A DNA stretch of 64,000 bases from contig OZ253444.1 in NCBI GenBank assembly GCA_965261065.1, positions 1,798,001-1,862,000 of the forward strand. Reading direction: 5' to 3'. Of the stretch, positions 34,502-46,178 are shown one piece after another; position 1 is the first letter of the stretch, and each line of letters begins with the position of its first letter. The notes under the pieces are model-generated. The model saw nothing but the letters and a program-made list of their open reading frames with translations. It was not told where the DNA came from and did no database searches. This stretch comes from JAKZVK01 sp965261065 (GTDB lineage Bacteria; Acidobacteriota; Terriglobia; Bryobacterales; UBA6623). Both the position numbers and the translations under genes were made by a program.

Positions 34502-36031
34502 ATGTCCCGATACGGAGCGGTGGATATCGGCAGCAACTCCGTTCGGATGCAAGCAGCCGAAGTCGGCCCCGGAGATACTATCGAAATTTTAGCAGAGGAC
34601 CGCCAGGTCACCCGGTTGGGCGAGCGGGTCTTCCAGAGCGGAAAGATCCGATCCGAAGCGATCGAGTCGACCGCGGACGCGCTCCGCCGCATGGCAGCGA
34701 CCCTCAACGATTTTCACGTCGACAGAATCCGCGCCGTTGCGACGAGCGCCGTGCGGGACGCCCGCAATCAGAAAGAGACCATCGAGCGCGCCTCCGAGGC
34801 GATTGGCGCCGAAGTAGAGGTGATCTCCGGGCAGGAGGAGGCGCGGCTGATCCACCTGGGCGTACAGAGCCGTTGGCCGCACCCCCATCAAGACATCCTC
34901 ATCATCGACATCGGCGGCGGCAGCGCCGAACTGATGCGGGGGAGCCGCGGCCACCTCGCCGGCGGCTTTTCGAAACCACTGGGCGCGGTTCGGCTCGCCG
35001 AGACCTTTCTTAAGGACGACCCGCCCACGCCGCGGCAGCTTCATCGCCTCGATGAGTACATCGAGCAAAAAATCGCGCCTGTGTTGAGCCGCATCGGAGG
35101 CGAGCGTCCTGCCCGCACGATTGCCACCGCGGCTACGGCGTCGGCGGTCGTGTGCGCCGTCCATCGCGTACCGAGAGCGCGGCGTGATCTGGTGGATCGG
35201 CTGCGCATTTCGCGCAAGCAACTCGTGGAGCTTTACGAGATGATGTCCCGGCGCAGCCTGGCCGAGCGGCGCGAAGTGCCCGGCATCGGGCCGCGCCGCG
35301 CCGAGGTGATCGTGGCGGGATTGGCCGTCCTTCGGCGGGTGCTCACGGACTTCGAGGTGCCGTCGTTCTACTACTCCGCGGCGGGCGTCCGCGACGGCCT
35401 GATCGCCGACATGGCGCAGGACGGCGCCGAAAGCCGGGCGGACACGCTCGACGAAGAGCGCCGGGAAGTGGTTCGTTCCATGGCGCGCCGCTATGGCGTG
35501 CCGCTCAAGCACGTCGACCGGGTGGCTTCCCTGGCCGGCAAGCTCTTTCACGCGCTGCGGCCGGCGCACGGGCTGCCTGCGTCGGCGGGACGCTCACTCG
35601 AAGCGGCGGCGTACCTGCACGATATTGGTCATTTTATCAGCGATACGCGCCATCACCGCCACACTTACTATCTGGTTGCCAATTCAGACATCTCCGGCTT
35701 CAGCAATCGCGAGCGCTTGGTGATTGCGAACCTTTGCCGCTATCATCGAAAAGCGTTGCCGTCGGAGGAGCACGAGAACTTCCGCGCTCTCCGCCGAGAC
35801 GAGAGGAAGACCGTGATGCAACTGATTCCGCTGCTGCGGCTCGCCGACAGCCTTGACCGCAGCCGCGAGCAGCGCGTCGTGGACGTGCAGGTGCGGATCC
35901 GGAAGTCGAAGGTGGAGTTGTATTTGCAGTCTTCGAAAGACGTGGATCTCGAGCAGTGGGCCGCGCAGCAAGTGGAAGGCCCGTTCGAGCAGGTGTACGG
36001 AGCCACCCTCGCCGTGTTGAAATCGGCATGA
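34502..36031 (+). CDS. Ppx/GppA family phosphatase with C-terminal HD domain
   Basis: 509 residues from ATG 34502 (MSRYGAVDIGSNSVRM). The Ppx/GppA domain has the actin-like nucleotide motifs AVDIGSNSVR and LIIDIGGGSAELM, and the AAGVRDGLI element. The C-terminal ~180 residues are an HD-type domain (AAAYLHDIGHFISDTRHHRHTYYLV). Members hydrolyse polyphosphate and/or pppGpp. It is followed after 16 bp by CHAD-type genes, and CHAD domains bind polyphosphate, which favours the exopolyphosphatase reading. It is divergent from two thymidylate-kinase-like genes. Confidence 0.93.
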   Translation: MSRYGAVDIGSNSVRMQAAEVGPGDTIEILAEDRQVTRLGERVFQSGKIRSEAIESTADALRRMAATLNDFHVDRIRAVATSAVRDARNQKETIERASEAIGAEVEVISGQEEARLIHLGVQSRWPHPHQDILIIDIGGGSAELMRGSRGHLAGGFSKPLGAVRLAETFLKDDPPTPRQLHRLDEYIEQKIAPVLSRIGGERPARTIATAATASAVVCAVHRVPRARRDLVDRLRISRKQLVELYEMMSRRSLAERREVPGIGPRRAEVIVAGLAVLRRVLTDFEVPSFYYSAAGVRDGLIADMAQDGAESRADTLDEERREVVRSMARRYGVPLKHVDRVASLAGKLFHALRPAHGLPASAGRSLEAAAYLHDIGHFISDTRHHRHTYYLVANSDISGFSNRERLVIANLCRYHRKALPSEEHENFRALRRDERKTVMQLIPLLRLADSLDRSREQRVVDVQVRIRKSKVELYLQSSKDVDLEQWAAQQVEGPFEQVYGATLAVLKSA

Positions 36032-36047
36032 GACGGATGACGAAGCC

Positions 36048-36473
36048 ATGACTCGCGAGTCAGAACTCGACATCAAGCAATACGCCGCCCAACAGGGCGC
36101 GGCGCGGCTCGACCGGGTAATGTACCAAACCAGCCGCAACCGCAAGGCGCACGACGCCGATGCAGTGCATGACTTGCGGGTGTCGATCCGGCGACTGGGT
36201 GCGTGTCTTGTCGTCTTCCGGCAGTTCTTTCCCGCGAAGGCGTCGAAGCGGGCACGAAAGCGGTTCAAAGAAGCGATGACGTTAGCCGGCGAGGTGCGTG
36301 ACCGCGACATCGCGATCGATCTCGCCCGGCAGGCGGGGTTGCCGGCCGAGGGGGAGTTGGTCAAGACATTGGGAGGACAGCGGGCCGCCCACTCGAAAGA
36401 GTTGAGGCGGTTGTTGAAGCGCTGGAGCAAGGCGAGCGTGGCGGAGAAGTGGCGAACACGCCTGAAGCTGTGA
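36048..36473 (+). CDS. CHAD protein, N-terminal half
   Basis: 141 residues. Contains the first basic CHAD helix with its conserved His (DAVHDLRVSIRRLGACLVVFRQFF) and the RDRDIAIDLA segment, but ends before the second CHAD half. The partner half is encoded in another frame by the next gene. CHAD (conserved histidine alpha-helical domain) is an all-helical, strongly basic fold that binds polyphosphate. It follows the Ppx/GppA-like gene by 16 bp in the same operon. Confidence 0.88.
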   Translation: MTRESELDIKQYAAQQGAARLDRVMYQTSRNRKAHDADAVHDLRVSIRRLGACLVVFRQFFPAKASKRARKRFKEAMTLAGEVRDRDIAIDLARQAGLPAEGELVKTLGGQRAAHSKELRRLLKRWSKASVAEKWRTRLKL

Positions 36474-36481
36474 GTCGTCCC

Positions 36482-36949
36482 ATGGGCAAGTCAAAGGTCA
36501 CGATCAGGTGGGCGCTGAAGAAAAACGCGGCCCAGAACGCAGCCCGCGTGCTGCCGGCGTTGGTGGAGGAGGTCTTCCGGGCCGGCCGCAAGGTTGCCCG
36601 CCCTGACTCGCCGAAGAAGCCCCTGCATCAATTTCGCCTCGCCGTCAAGCGCTTTCGATACACGCTTGAGCTGTTCCGCCCGTGCTATGGCCCAGTGCTC
36701 ACGCGGCGTCTTGACGCGCTCAAGGCGCTGCAAGACTTTCTTGGTGAGATCAACGACTGCGAGATGACCCGCGGCATGCTCGATAACGCCGAGTTGGCCG
36801 GGCTCGAAGACTCAGGCCCACTGCGAGACTTCGTCGCGGCGCGCATGCAGGCCAAGCGTGATGCCTTTGTGACCCACTGGCACGAGACCTTCGACCGGCC
36901 CGGCGAGGAAGCCGCTTGGGCCGGGTATTTCAGGCGATTCGCTAACTAG
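36482..36949 (+). CDS. CHAD protein, C-terminal half
   Basis: 155 residues from ATG 36482, 8 bp after the first half; an upstream in-frame ATG at 36449 overlaps the first gene. Contains the second CHAD signature, LHQFRLAVKRFRYTLELFRP, and LQDFLGEINDCEM. Together with the previous gene it adds up to about 296 residues, the length of one complete CHAD protein. The two frames differ, so this is a split gene: either a natural two-subunit form or the result of a frameshift. Confidence 0.87.
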   Translation: MGKSKVTIRWALKKNAAQNAARVLPALVEEVFRAGRKVARPDSPKKPLHQFRLAVKRFRYTLELFRPCYGPVLTRRLDALKALQDFLGEINDCEMTRGMLDNAELAGLEDSGPLRDFVAARMQAKRDAFVTHWHETFDRPGEEAAWAGYFRRFAN

Positions 36950-37009
36950 CCCCTGATTCTCGCCATCCTCGAAACACGTTATATTGCGGTATTGAATTGC
37001 GAGGGCTCT

Positions 37010-37097
37010 TTTCTCGCCAAGACGCGAAGGACCGCTAAGGCCGCAAAGAAAACCGAAGCTCTGAGATCTTTGCGCAACTTTGCGCCTTCGCGAGAAA
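37010..37097. repeat. Imperfect inverted repeat upstream of the ThDP enzyme
   Basis: TTTTCTCGCCAAGACGCGAAG on one side and CTTTGCGCCTTCGCGAGAAA on the other can pair over much of their length, with a CGCAAAG/CTTTGCG inner stem. This resembles a dispersed bacterial repeat rather than a promoter. Not coding. Confidence 0.55.
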
Positions 37098-37124
37098 CCG
37101 GCTCGCTCCCCCGGACAACCAAAC

Positions 37125-38804
37125 ATGCCGAACGGATCTGAACTTTTCATCGCGAGCTTGAAGCAGCTCGGCGTCTCACACATCTTCACGTTGGTCGGAG
37201 ACCATCTCAACGAAATCCTGCGCGTCGCCGAGCGCGAGGGGATCACGCTTGTGGACACTCGCCATGAGGCGGCGGCGGTTCATATGGCCGACGGCTGGGG
37301 ACGCATGACGCGAACGCCCGGCGTGTCGATGGTGACCGGCGGCCCCGGCCACACCAACTCGATCAGCGGTATCGCCACCGCGCACACCACCGGCAGCCCG
37401 ATTCTCGCCGTCAGCGGCATGAGCAGTTCCAAAGCACGAGACCGCTTCGGGTTCCAGGACATGGAGCAGCTCGGCATGGTGCAGTCCATCACCAAGTACG
37501 CCGCCGTGCCGGCCGACGCGGGGCAGATCCCGTTCCACGTACGCAAGTCGTTCCAGGAGGCTCTCTCGGGACGCGCCGGCGCCGCGCACCTCAGCGTACC
37601 CGTCGATCTGCTCACGGCCCAGGTGGAGCAACACTACCCGCTGCCGAGCGGGCCGGTGGAAGTGCGGCGTCCGGGGCCCGACCAGGCGGAGATCAATCGG
37701 CTGATCGACTTGCTCGACGGCGCGGAGCGGCCGGTCGTGATCGCGGGCAGCGGCGCTTGGTGGGCGGACGCGGGCGAGGAGCTGCAGAGCTTCGTCGAGA
37801 AGACCTCGCTGCCGTTGTTCACGGTGTGCCTGGCGCGCGGCGTGGTGTCCGACGACCACCCGCTGTGTTTCGGCTACGCCGACCCGACGCTCAGCCGCGG
37901 TGCGGCCAAGGCGTTCAAGGACGCGGATGTGGTGATCGTGCTCGGCAAGAAGCTCGACTACCGCCTCCGCATGGGTGGGGCGCAGCTTTTTTCGCCGGCA
38001 GCCAAGTTCGCTCAAGTCGACATCCATCCCGAAGAGCTGGGGCTCAACCGGCGGTTGGAGGTGGGCATACAGTCCGACGTCAAGCTCGCGCTGACCGCTT
38101 TGCTCGATGCCTGGGGCAAGCGGCCGACGCCGGACCGCTCGGCGTGGCTCGGCGAGGTGCAAAAGGCCTCCGACGCCTGGCAGGCGGAGTTGGAGTCGAT
38201 CGCCGCGAAACCGTCGAGCCCGATGCACCCGCTGCACCTTTACTCAGAAATGCGCGACTGGCTCCCCGAGGACTCGACCCTATGCTGGGACGGCGGCGAT
38301 TTCGTCCACTGGGGCCGTTGCAGCATCCCCACGCGCAAGCCAATGCATTGGCTGCGACTGGGCGCGTTGGCCGGGCTGGGCGCGTGCTTCCCAATCGCGC
38401 TGACGGCCCAGATCCTGCGGCCCAACTCACGCGCCATCGTCATCAGCGGCGACGGCTCGCTGGGGTTTTACGCGGCCGAGATGGATACGGCCGTGCGCTT
38501 CGGCCTGCCGGTGATCATCATCGTCGGCAACGACGGGGGTTGGGGCATCGAACGCGAGTTGCAGCTCGGCACCTACGGCGGCGACAAGACGGTGGCCTGC
38601 GAGCTGATCCGCACGCGATACGATCTGGTGATGAAGGCCTTCGGCGGCGACGGGGCGTACGTCGAAAGGCCGGAGCAGATGCGTCCCGCGCTCGATCAGG
38701 CCCTCAAGAGCGATAAGCCGTTTCTGATCAACGTCGAGATCCAAGGCGCGCGCTCGCCGTTCACGCAGTATCAATTGGCGGGCAAGAAGAAGACCATCAC
38801 CTGA
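37125..38804 (+). CDS. Thiamine-diphosphate-dependent enzyme (acetolactate synthase-like)
   Basis: 559 residues from ATG 37125. Three-domain ThDP enzyme: N-terminal Pyr domain with the catalytic Glu in LVDTRHEAAAVHMADGWGR, a central domain (ERPVVIAGSGAWWADAG), and the C-terminal PP domain with the Mg/ThDP motif ISGDGSLGFYAAEMDTAVRFGLPVIIIVGND. No regulatory small subunit is encoded nearby, so a catabolic decarboxylase or ligase of the acetolactate synthase/oxalyl-CoA decarboxylase group is more likely than branched-chain biosynthesis. The substrate cannot be decided from sequence. Confidence 0.9.
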   Translation: MPNGSELFIASLKQLGVSHIFTLVGDHLNEILRVAEREGITLVDTRHEAAAVHMADGWGRMTRTPGVSMVTGGPGHTNSISGIATAHTTGSPILAVSGMSSSKARDRFGFQDMEQLGMVQSITKYAAVPADAGQIPFHVRKSFQEALSGRAGAAHLSVPVDLLTAQVEQHYPLPSGPVEVRRPGPDQAEINRLIDLLDGAERPVVIAGSGAWWADAGEELQSFVEKTSLPLFTVCLARGVVSDDHPLCFGYADPTLSRGAAKAFKDADVVIVLGKKLDYRLRMGGAQLFSPAAKFAQVDIHPEELGLNRRLEVGIQSDVKLALTALLDAWGKRPTPDRSAWLGEVQKASDAWQAELESIAAKPSSPMHPLHLYSEMRDWLPEDSTLCWDGGDFVHWGRCSIPTRKPMHWLRLGALAGLGACFPIALTAQILRPNSRAIVISGDGSLGFYAAEMDTAVRFGLPVIIIVGNDGGWGIERELQLGTYGGDKTVACELIRTRYDLVMKAFGGDGAYVERPEQMRPALDQALKSDKPFLINVEIQGARSPFTQYQLAGKKKTIT

Positions 38805-38825
38805 AGAAGCGGCCCCGCCATTGCC

Positions 38826-38862
38826 TCTCAGAGCCGCGGGCGTTAGCCTGCGTTGAGCCCCT
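38826..38862. repeat. Dispersed repeat flanking the IS630 element, with an inverted partner at 40040-40075
   Basis: TCTCAGAGCCGCGGGCGTTA followed by GCCTGCGTTGAGCCCCTAC. Read on the other strand it matches ATCTCAACGCAGGCTCACGC...GCGGCTCTGAGT at 40040-40075, on the far side of IS630. A related unit (GCGGGCGTGAGCCCGCGCCTCTGA) is at about 41063-41086. Confidence 0.55.
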
Positions 38863-38952
38863 ACGAATCGGCCATCCAGCCACTCTGGCTCGAAGAAACA
38901 ATAGTTTGGCCGACGTGCAGTACCCGCCTATTGAGTCCCGCATAATATCCAG

Positions 38953-39489
38953 TCACTCGAAGCAAAGAGAAGACTGTTTCCAGAAGGCCGTGATCAAACG
39001 CGGTTTGCGGTGCATGCGGCGGAGTGCCTTGCGGGCCCGCTCGTTCAGCTCGCCGTAGTCCTTCGGACAGACGTTCGGCAACTCGTGCTGCTTCCAGTAA
39101 GCCCAGATGTATTCCACCGGATTCAACTCCGGCGCATAGGGTGGCAAGTACTCGGTTGCGATGTGGCCTTCGGAGAGTTGGATGAACTCTTGCACCAGGC
39201 GGCTACGGTGCGCAGGCAGCCGGTCCCAGACGATCAGCAGCGGCCGATCGATATGACGTACCAACGCCTTGAGAAAGTCGATCACTTGCTCTTTGCCGAT
39301 CGCACCGGGATAGAGCCGAAAGTAGAAGTTACGCAGCGTCAGCCCCGCCGAGACGGAAAGCTTCTCCCAATTGAAGTTAAACTGCAGCACCGGTGTTTGG
39401 CCGCGTGGCGCCCAGGTGCGGCAGCGATGCGGCTTCTGACTCAATCCGCTTTCGTCGATGAAGACGAGCGTACGGCCTTCGTTGTGGGC
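38953..39489 (-). CDS. IS630 transposase, ORF B (catalytic part, reached by frameshift)
   Basis: Reads AHNEGRTLVFIDESGLSQKP directly after the A8 run and continues with the DDE residues (FIDESG; LLIVWDRLPAHRS; YLPPYAPELNPVEYIWAYWK). It has no credible start codon of its own, so production as an AB fusion by -1 slippage on the A8 run is expected, as known for several IS families. Enzyme probably functional. Confidence 0.85.
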   Translation of the reverse strand, partial: AHNEGRTLVFIDESGLSQKPHRCRTWAPRGQTPVLQFNFNWEKLSVSAGLTLRNFYFRLYPGAIGKEQVIDFLKALVRHIDRPLLIVWDRLPAHRSRLVQEFIQLSEGHIATEYLPPYAPELNPVEYIWAYWKQHELPNVCPKDYGELNERARKALRRMHRKPRLITAFWKQSSLCFE

Positions 39490-39968
39490 TTTTTTTTAAT
39501 GCGCGTCCAGGTCTTGCGCTTCCAGGTGCGGATCTGCTCTTCGTTGCGCTCGCGCGCCTTTCCGACCGGGCGTTGCGGGCTCCAGTCGAGCGCTCGCAGG
39601 ATCTTCCAGACGTGGCCTTCGTGGTAGTCGACCCCGAACTCGTCTCCGATCAGCCGAGCCACCCGCGGACAGCTCCACAGGGGCGTGGGGAAGCCGTGGG
39701 CTTGCGGGCCTTCCAGCAACAGCGACGTCAGGCGTTCGCGTTGTGCGGCATCGAGGAGCGGCTTGCGTCCGGCGCGCCCGGCCTGGCGGAGTCCGGCCGC
39801 ACCCTGCTCGCGGTATTGCCGCCGCCACGCACTGACGGTTTGGCGAGCGACTTTCAGCCGTCTTGCCGTCTCGGACTGATTGTGGCCTTGGTGGAGCAGC
39901 CGCATCGCTTCGAAACGGCGCTTCTCCAGGGCCTTGAAATCCCGCTTCACACCTTTGGGGTTGCCCAT
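39441..39968 (-). CDS. IS630 transposase, ORF A (DNA-binding part)
   Basis: Starts at MGNPKGVKRDFKALEKRR. Two helix-turn-helix regions (QSETARRLKVARQTVSAWRRQYR and a winged second part with GHVWKILRALDWSPQRP). The frame ends shortly after a run of eight A (39497-39490, minus strand), where slipping back by one base leads into ORF B. Confidence 0.88.
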   Translation of the reverse strand: MGNPKGVKRDFKALEKRRFEAMRLLHQGHNQSETARRLKVARQTVSAWRRQYREQGAAGLRQAGRAGRKPLLDAAQRERLTSLLLEGPQAHGFPTPLWSCPRVARLIGDEFGVDYHEGHVWKILRALDWSPQRPVGKARERNEEQIRTWKRKTWTRIKKKPTTKAVRSSSSTKAD

Positions 39969-40207
39969 ACATATATAGATGCTCCAAACTATCAAAAAGT
40001 GTCATAATAATTTGCGGGATTCAATAAGCCGGTACATCTCAACGCAGGCTCACGCCTGCGGCTCTGAGTTTGGTTTGGAGGCACTCGGCGTTGAGACCTT
40101 ACCCGCTGACGATACGGTCACTTTGGCACGCGGCTTCCGCTCTCGATTTGCCGCATGGGCCGCTCGAACGTAGAATGAGAACGTAGCCCTACTTCGGGAG
40201 GTTCCGC

Positions 40208-40897
40208 ATGCTCTTCGACCCCATGTACCTGCTTTTCATGCTGCCCGCGCTGGCGCTCTCGGCCTGGGCCAGTTTTCGAACCAAGTCGGCCTTTGACAAG
40301 TACTCGAAGGTACGCTCGGGGACCGGCTACACCGGCGCTCAGGCCGCCCGCGTCATGCTCGACCGCGAAGGCCTGCACGACGTGAAGATCAACCGCACGC
40401 ACGGCTTTCTGTCGGACCACTACAACCCCGCGACGCGCAGCCTGGCGCTCTCGGAAGCGGTCTACGACACGCCGTCCGTCGCGGCCATCGGCGTGGCGAC
40501 CCACGAGGCGGGCCATGCCATCCAGCACGCCCGCCGGTATGCACCCCTGTGGCTGCGCACTGCACTGGTGCCGACGGCGAGCATCGGCTCGTCGGTGGGT
40601 TACATCGTGATGTTGTTGGGCTTGTTCCTGTCCAACACGTTGGTGCTGCTCGGCGCCGTGCTGTTCTCGATGGTGCTTCTCTTCCAGATTGTGACGCTGC
40701 CGGTGGAATTCGACGTCACCGCCCGGGCGAAGAAGCTCGTGGTTGCCCATGGCATCATCTCGCCTTACGAGCGCGAGGGCGTGGACAAGGTGCTCAACGC
40801 CGCGGCGCTGACCTATGTTGCGGCTGCGGTGAGCACGCTGTTGACGTTGCTGTATTTCCTCATGCGCTCCGGCCTGCTCGGCGGCAGCGACGACTAA
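40208..40897 (+). CDS. YugP-type membrane zinc metallopeptidase
   Basis: 229 residues: an N-terminal membrane helix (about 5-23), the zinc-protease motif HEAGHAIQHA near residue 99, and two or three further hydrophobic helices (about 118-165 and 200-222). The sequence SKVRSGTGYTGAQAARVMLDREGL and SDHYNPATRSLALSEAVY are characteristic of the neutral zinc metallopeptidase family that includes Bacillus YugP. Acts in the membrane on unknown substrates. No partner gene. Confidence 0.92.
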   Translation: MLFDPMYLLFMLPALALSAWASFRTKSAFDKYSKVRSGTGYTGAQAARVMLDREGLHDVKINRTHGFLSDHYNPATRSLALSEAVYDTPSVAAIGVATHEAGHAIQHARRYAPLWLRTALVPTASIGSSVGYIVMLLGLFLSNTLVLLGAVLFSMVLLFQIVTLPVEFDVTARAKKLVVAHGIISPYEREGVDKVLNAAALTYVAAAVSTLLTLLYFLMRSGLLGGSDD

Positions 40898-41103
40898 GGC
40901 ATCCCGGCAACCGAGCCGTGACCGTAAGGGAGCGGTCCGGCACGAACCCTCACGCGCCCCGGAAGGCCCTAGATCGAGAACAGCTGAGGCGTCAAGCGGC
41001 GCATTGACAACCGTGCCATCCAACACAACCTCATGGAAGCCGCGGATGTGAATCCGCGGGCGGGCGTGAGCCCGCGCCTCTGACCTTGGCGTGTGGCTCC
41101 CCG

Positions 41104-42564
41104 CTAGGCCAGAATCTGCTTCACAACGTTTCCGTGCACGTCCGTTAAACGAAACCGCCGGCCTTGGTACTTGAAAGTCAACTTGGTGTGGTCGACGCCG
41201 AGCAGGTGCAAGATCGTGGCATGCAGGTCATGCACGTGCACCGGGTCTTTGGTCACGTTGTAACTAAAATCGTCAGTCTCGCCGATCGTCATGCCGGGCT
41301 TGATGCCGCCCCCGGCCATCCACGTGGTGAAGCAACGCGGATGATGGTCGCGGCCGTAATCGTCCTCGGTCAACCGACCCTGACAGTACACCGTGCGCCC
41401 GAACTCGCCGCCCCAAATCACGAGCGTGTCGTCGAGCATGCCGCGCTGCTTGAGGTCCGCGATCAACGCCGCCGAAGCCTGGTCGGTTGCCTCGCATTGT
41501 CCCCGGATGGCCTTGGGTAACGTGCCGTGTTGGTCCCAGCCGCGATGGAATAGTTGAATGAACCGCACGCCGCGCTCCGCCAAACGCCGCGCGAGTAGGC
41601 AGTTCGCCGCGAACGTCCCCGGCTTGCGGGAGTCTTTGCCGTAGAGCTTGAAGATGCGCTCGGGCTCGCCGGAGAGGTCGGTCAGCTCCGGCACCGAGGT
41701 CTGCATCCGGAAAGCCATCTCGTACTGCGCGATGCGGGTCGAGATCTCCGGGTCGCCGAACTCCTCGAGCTTCATGCGGTTCAGTTCGCCGAGCGCATCG
41801 AGATACTGCCGCCGCTGCGTCTCACCGAAACCAGGAGGGTTCGACAAGTAAAGCACCGGGTCGCCCACCGAACGGAACTTGACGCCCTGGTACTTCGTCG
41901 GCAGGAACCCGCTGCCCCATAGCCGGTCGTAGAGCGGCTGGCCGCCGGTGCCCTGGGTCACCATCACGACAAACGCTGGCAGGTCTGTGCTCTCGCTGCC
42001 GAGCCCGTAGGCCAGCCACGAGCCGATCGAGGGCCGTCCGGCGATCTGGAAGCCGGTTTGAAAAAACGTGATGGCCGGGTCGTGGTTGATCGCCTCGGTG
42101 TGCATCGAGCGGATGAAGCACAGGTCGTCGGCGGCCTTGGCCGTGTGAGGCAACAACTCGCTGATCCACGCCCCGGCCTGGCCGTGCTGCTTGAACTTGA
42201 AGATCGAGTTGACGACCGGGAAGCCCTCTTGCGTGGAGGTCATGCCCGTGAGCCGCTGGCCCTTGCGAATCGAGTCGGGCAGCTCGGTGCCGCGCAGGGC
42301 GTCGAGCGCGGGCTTATAGTCGAACAAGTCCATCTGCGAGGGGCCACCCGACTGGAACAGCCAGATGACGCGCTTGGCCTTGGGCGCGAAGTGGGGAATG
42401 CCCGGCAAGGCGGGGAAGGGTTTGTCTGTTCCCTGCCCGCTCGTGGCAGCCTGAAGATCATCACTCAGCAATGATCCCAAGGCCGCCGTGCCCAAACCAG
42501 CGGCGTTCAACCCGAAGAAGTGGCGGCGGGTCATGAGTCGTTGAAGCGCGGATTGCGGCTCCAT
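41104..42564 (-). CDS. DUF1501 domain-containing protein (Tat-exported), second copy
   Basis: 486 residues. N-terminal Tat-like signal (MTRRHFFGLNAAGLGTAALGS), then the family motifs WLFQSGGPSQMDLFDYKPAL, VIWGGEFGRTVY, CFTTWMAGGGIKPG and VHDLHATILHLLGVDH. It lies downstream of the second DUF1549/DUF1553 gene on the same strand, with a 166-bp spacer containing the palindromic repeat, as in the first pair. It is only moderately similar to the first copy, so the two systems probably serve different substrates. Confidence 0.94.
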   Translation of the reverse strand: MEPQSALQRLMTRRHFFGLNAAGLGTAALGSLLSDDLQAATSGQGTDKPFPALPGIPHFAPKAKRVIWLFQSGGPSQMDLFDYKPALDALRGTELPDSIRKGQRLTGMTSTQEGFPVVNSIFKFKQHGQAGAWISELLPHTAKAADDLCFIRSMHTEAINHDPAITFFQTGFQIAGRPSIGSWLAYGLGSESTDLPAFVVMVTQGTGGQPLYDRLWGSGFLPTKYQGVKFRSVGDPVLYLSNPPGFGETQRRQYLDALGELNRMKLEEFGDPEISTRIAQYEMAFRMQTSVPELTDLSGEPERIFKLYGKDSRKPGTFAANCLLARRLAERGVRFIQLFHRGWDQHGTLPKAIRGQCEATDQASAALIADLKQRGMLDDTLVIWGGEFGRTVYCQGRLTEDDYGRDHHPRCFTTWMAGGGIKPGMTIGETDDFSYNVTKDPVHVHDLHATILHLLGVDHTKLTFKYQGRRFRLTDVHGNVVKQILA

Positions 42565-42599
42565 GATGGACTCTCTCCTTCCTCAATCTCAGCGGCAGC

Positions 42600-42676
42600 G
42601 GGCACGGCATGCCGTGCCCCTACATCCCGGCGGGAGTGTTCGGCTCGACAATGTAGGGGCACGCCACGGCGTGCCC
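42600..42676. repeat. Palindromic intergenic repeat, locus 5 (two inverted copies)
   Basis: One perfect GGGCACGGCATGCCGTGCCC (42600-42619) followed by CTACA, and an inverted variant GGGCACGCCACGGCGTGCCC (42657-42676) preceded by TGTAG. As at locus 2, it sits between a DUF1553 and a DUF1501 gene. Confidence 0.82.
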
Positions 42677-42730
42677 ACCGCCCCGACTCGCAACGTCTCG
42701 TTCGGTACAAGCATGATCAGTCCCGAACCA

Positions 42731-45982
<3,252 letters not shown>

Positions 45983-46178
45983 CGACCTTCCGGTCAGTAT
46001 ACGACGCGGAAGCGGGGCACCAGAGGGGGTCTAGCGGCGATGATCGTCAAGGACGTCGGGCACAAGCGAACGAGGCACTTCTAGTAGGTGAGCCTGGGGT
46101 ATCAGATCCCGTCGCACGGGCTTCAGTTAAGTTTTTCTAGAGAGGTACAAAAGAGACGCACGGCGTAATCAAGTAGGA

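Larger units (their letters stand above)
38931..40024 (-). mobile_element. IS630-family element
   Basis: 1094 bp. Inverted ends TTGAGTCCCGCATAATAT (left) and TTGAATCCCGCAAATTAT (right, read inward), each preceded by the target dinucleotide TA (38929-38930 and 40025-40026). TA duplication is the rule for IS630. Contains two overlapping frames joined at an A8 run. Confidence 0.88.

Noticed and set aside
37125..38804. Biosynthetic acetolactate synthase (ilvB)
   Set aside because: There is no small subunit or ilv gene nearby, so only the general ThDP-enzyme call is supported.
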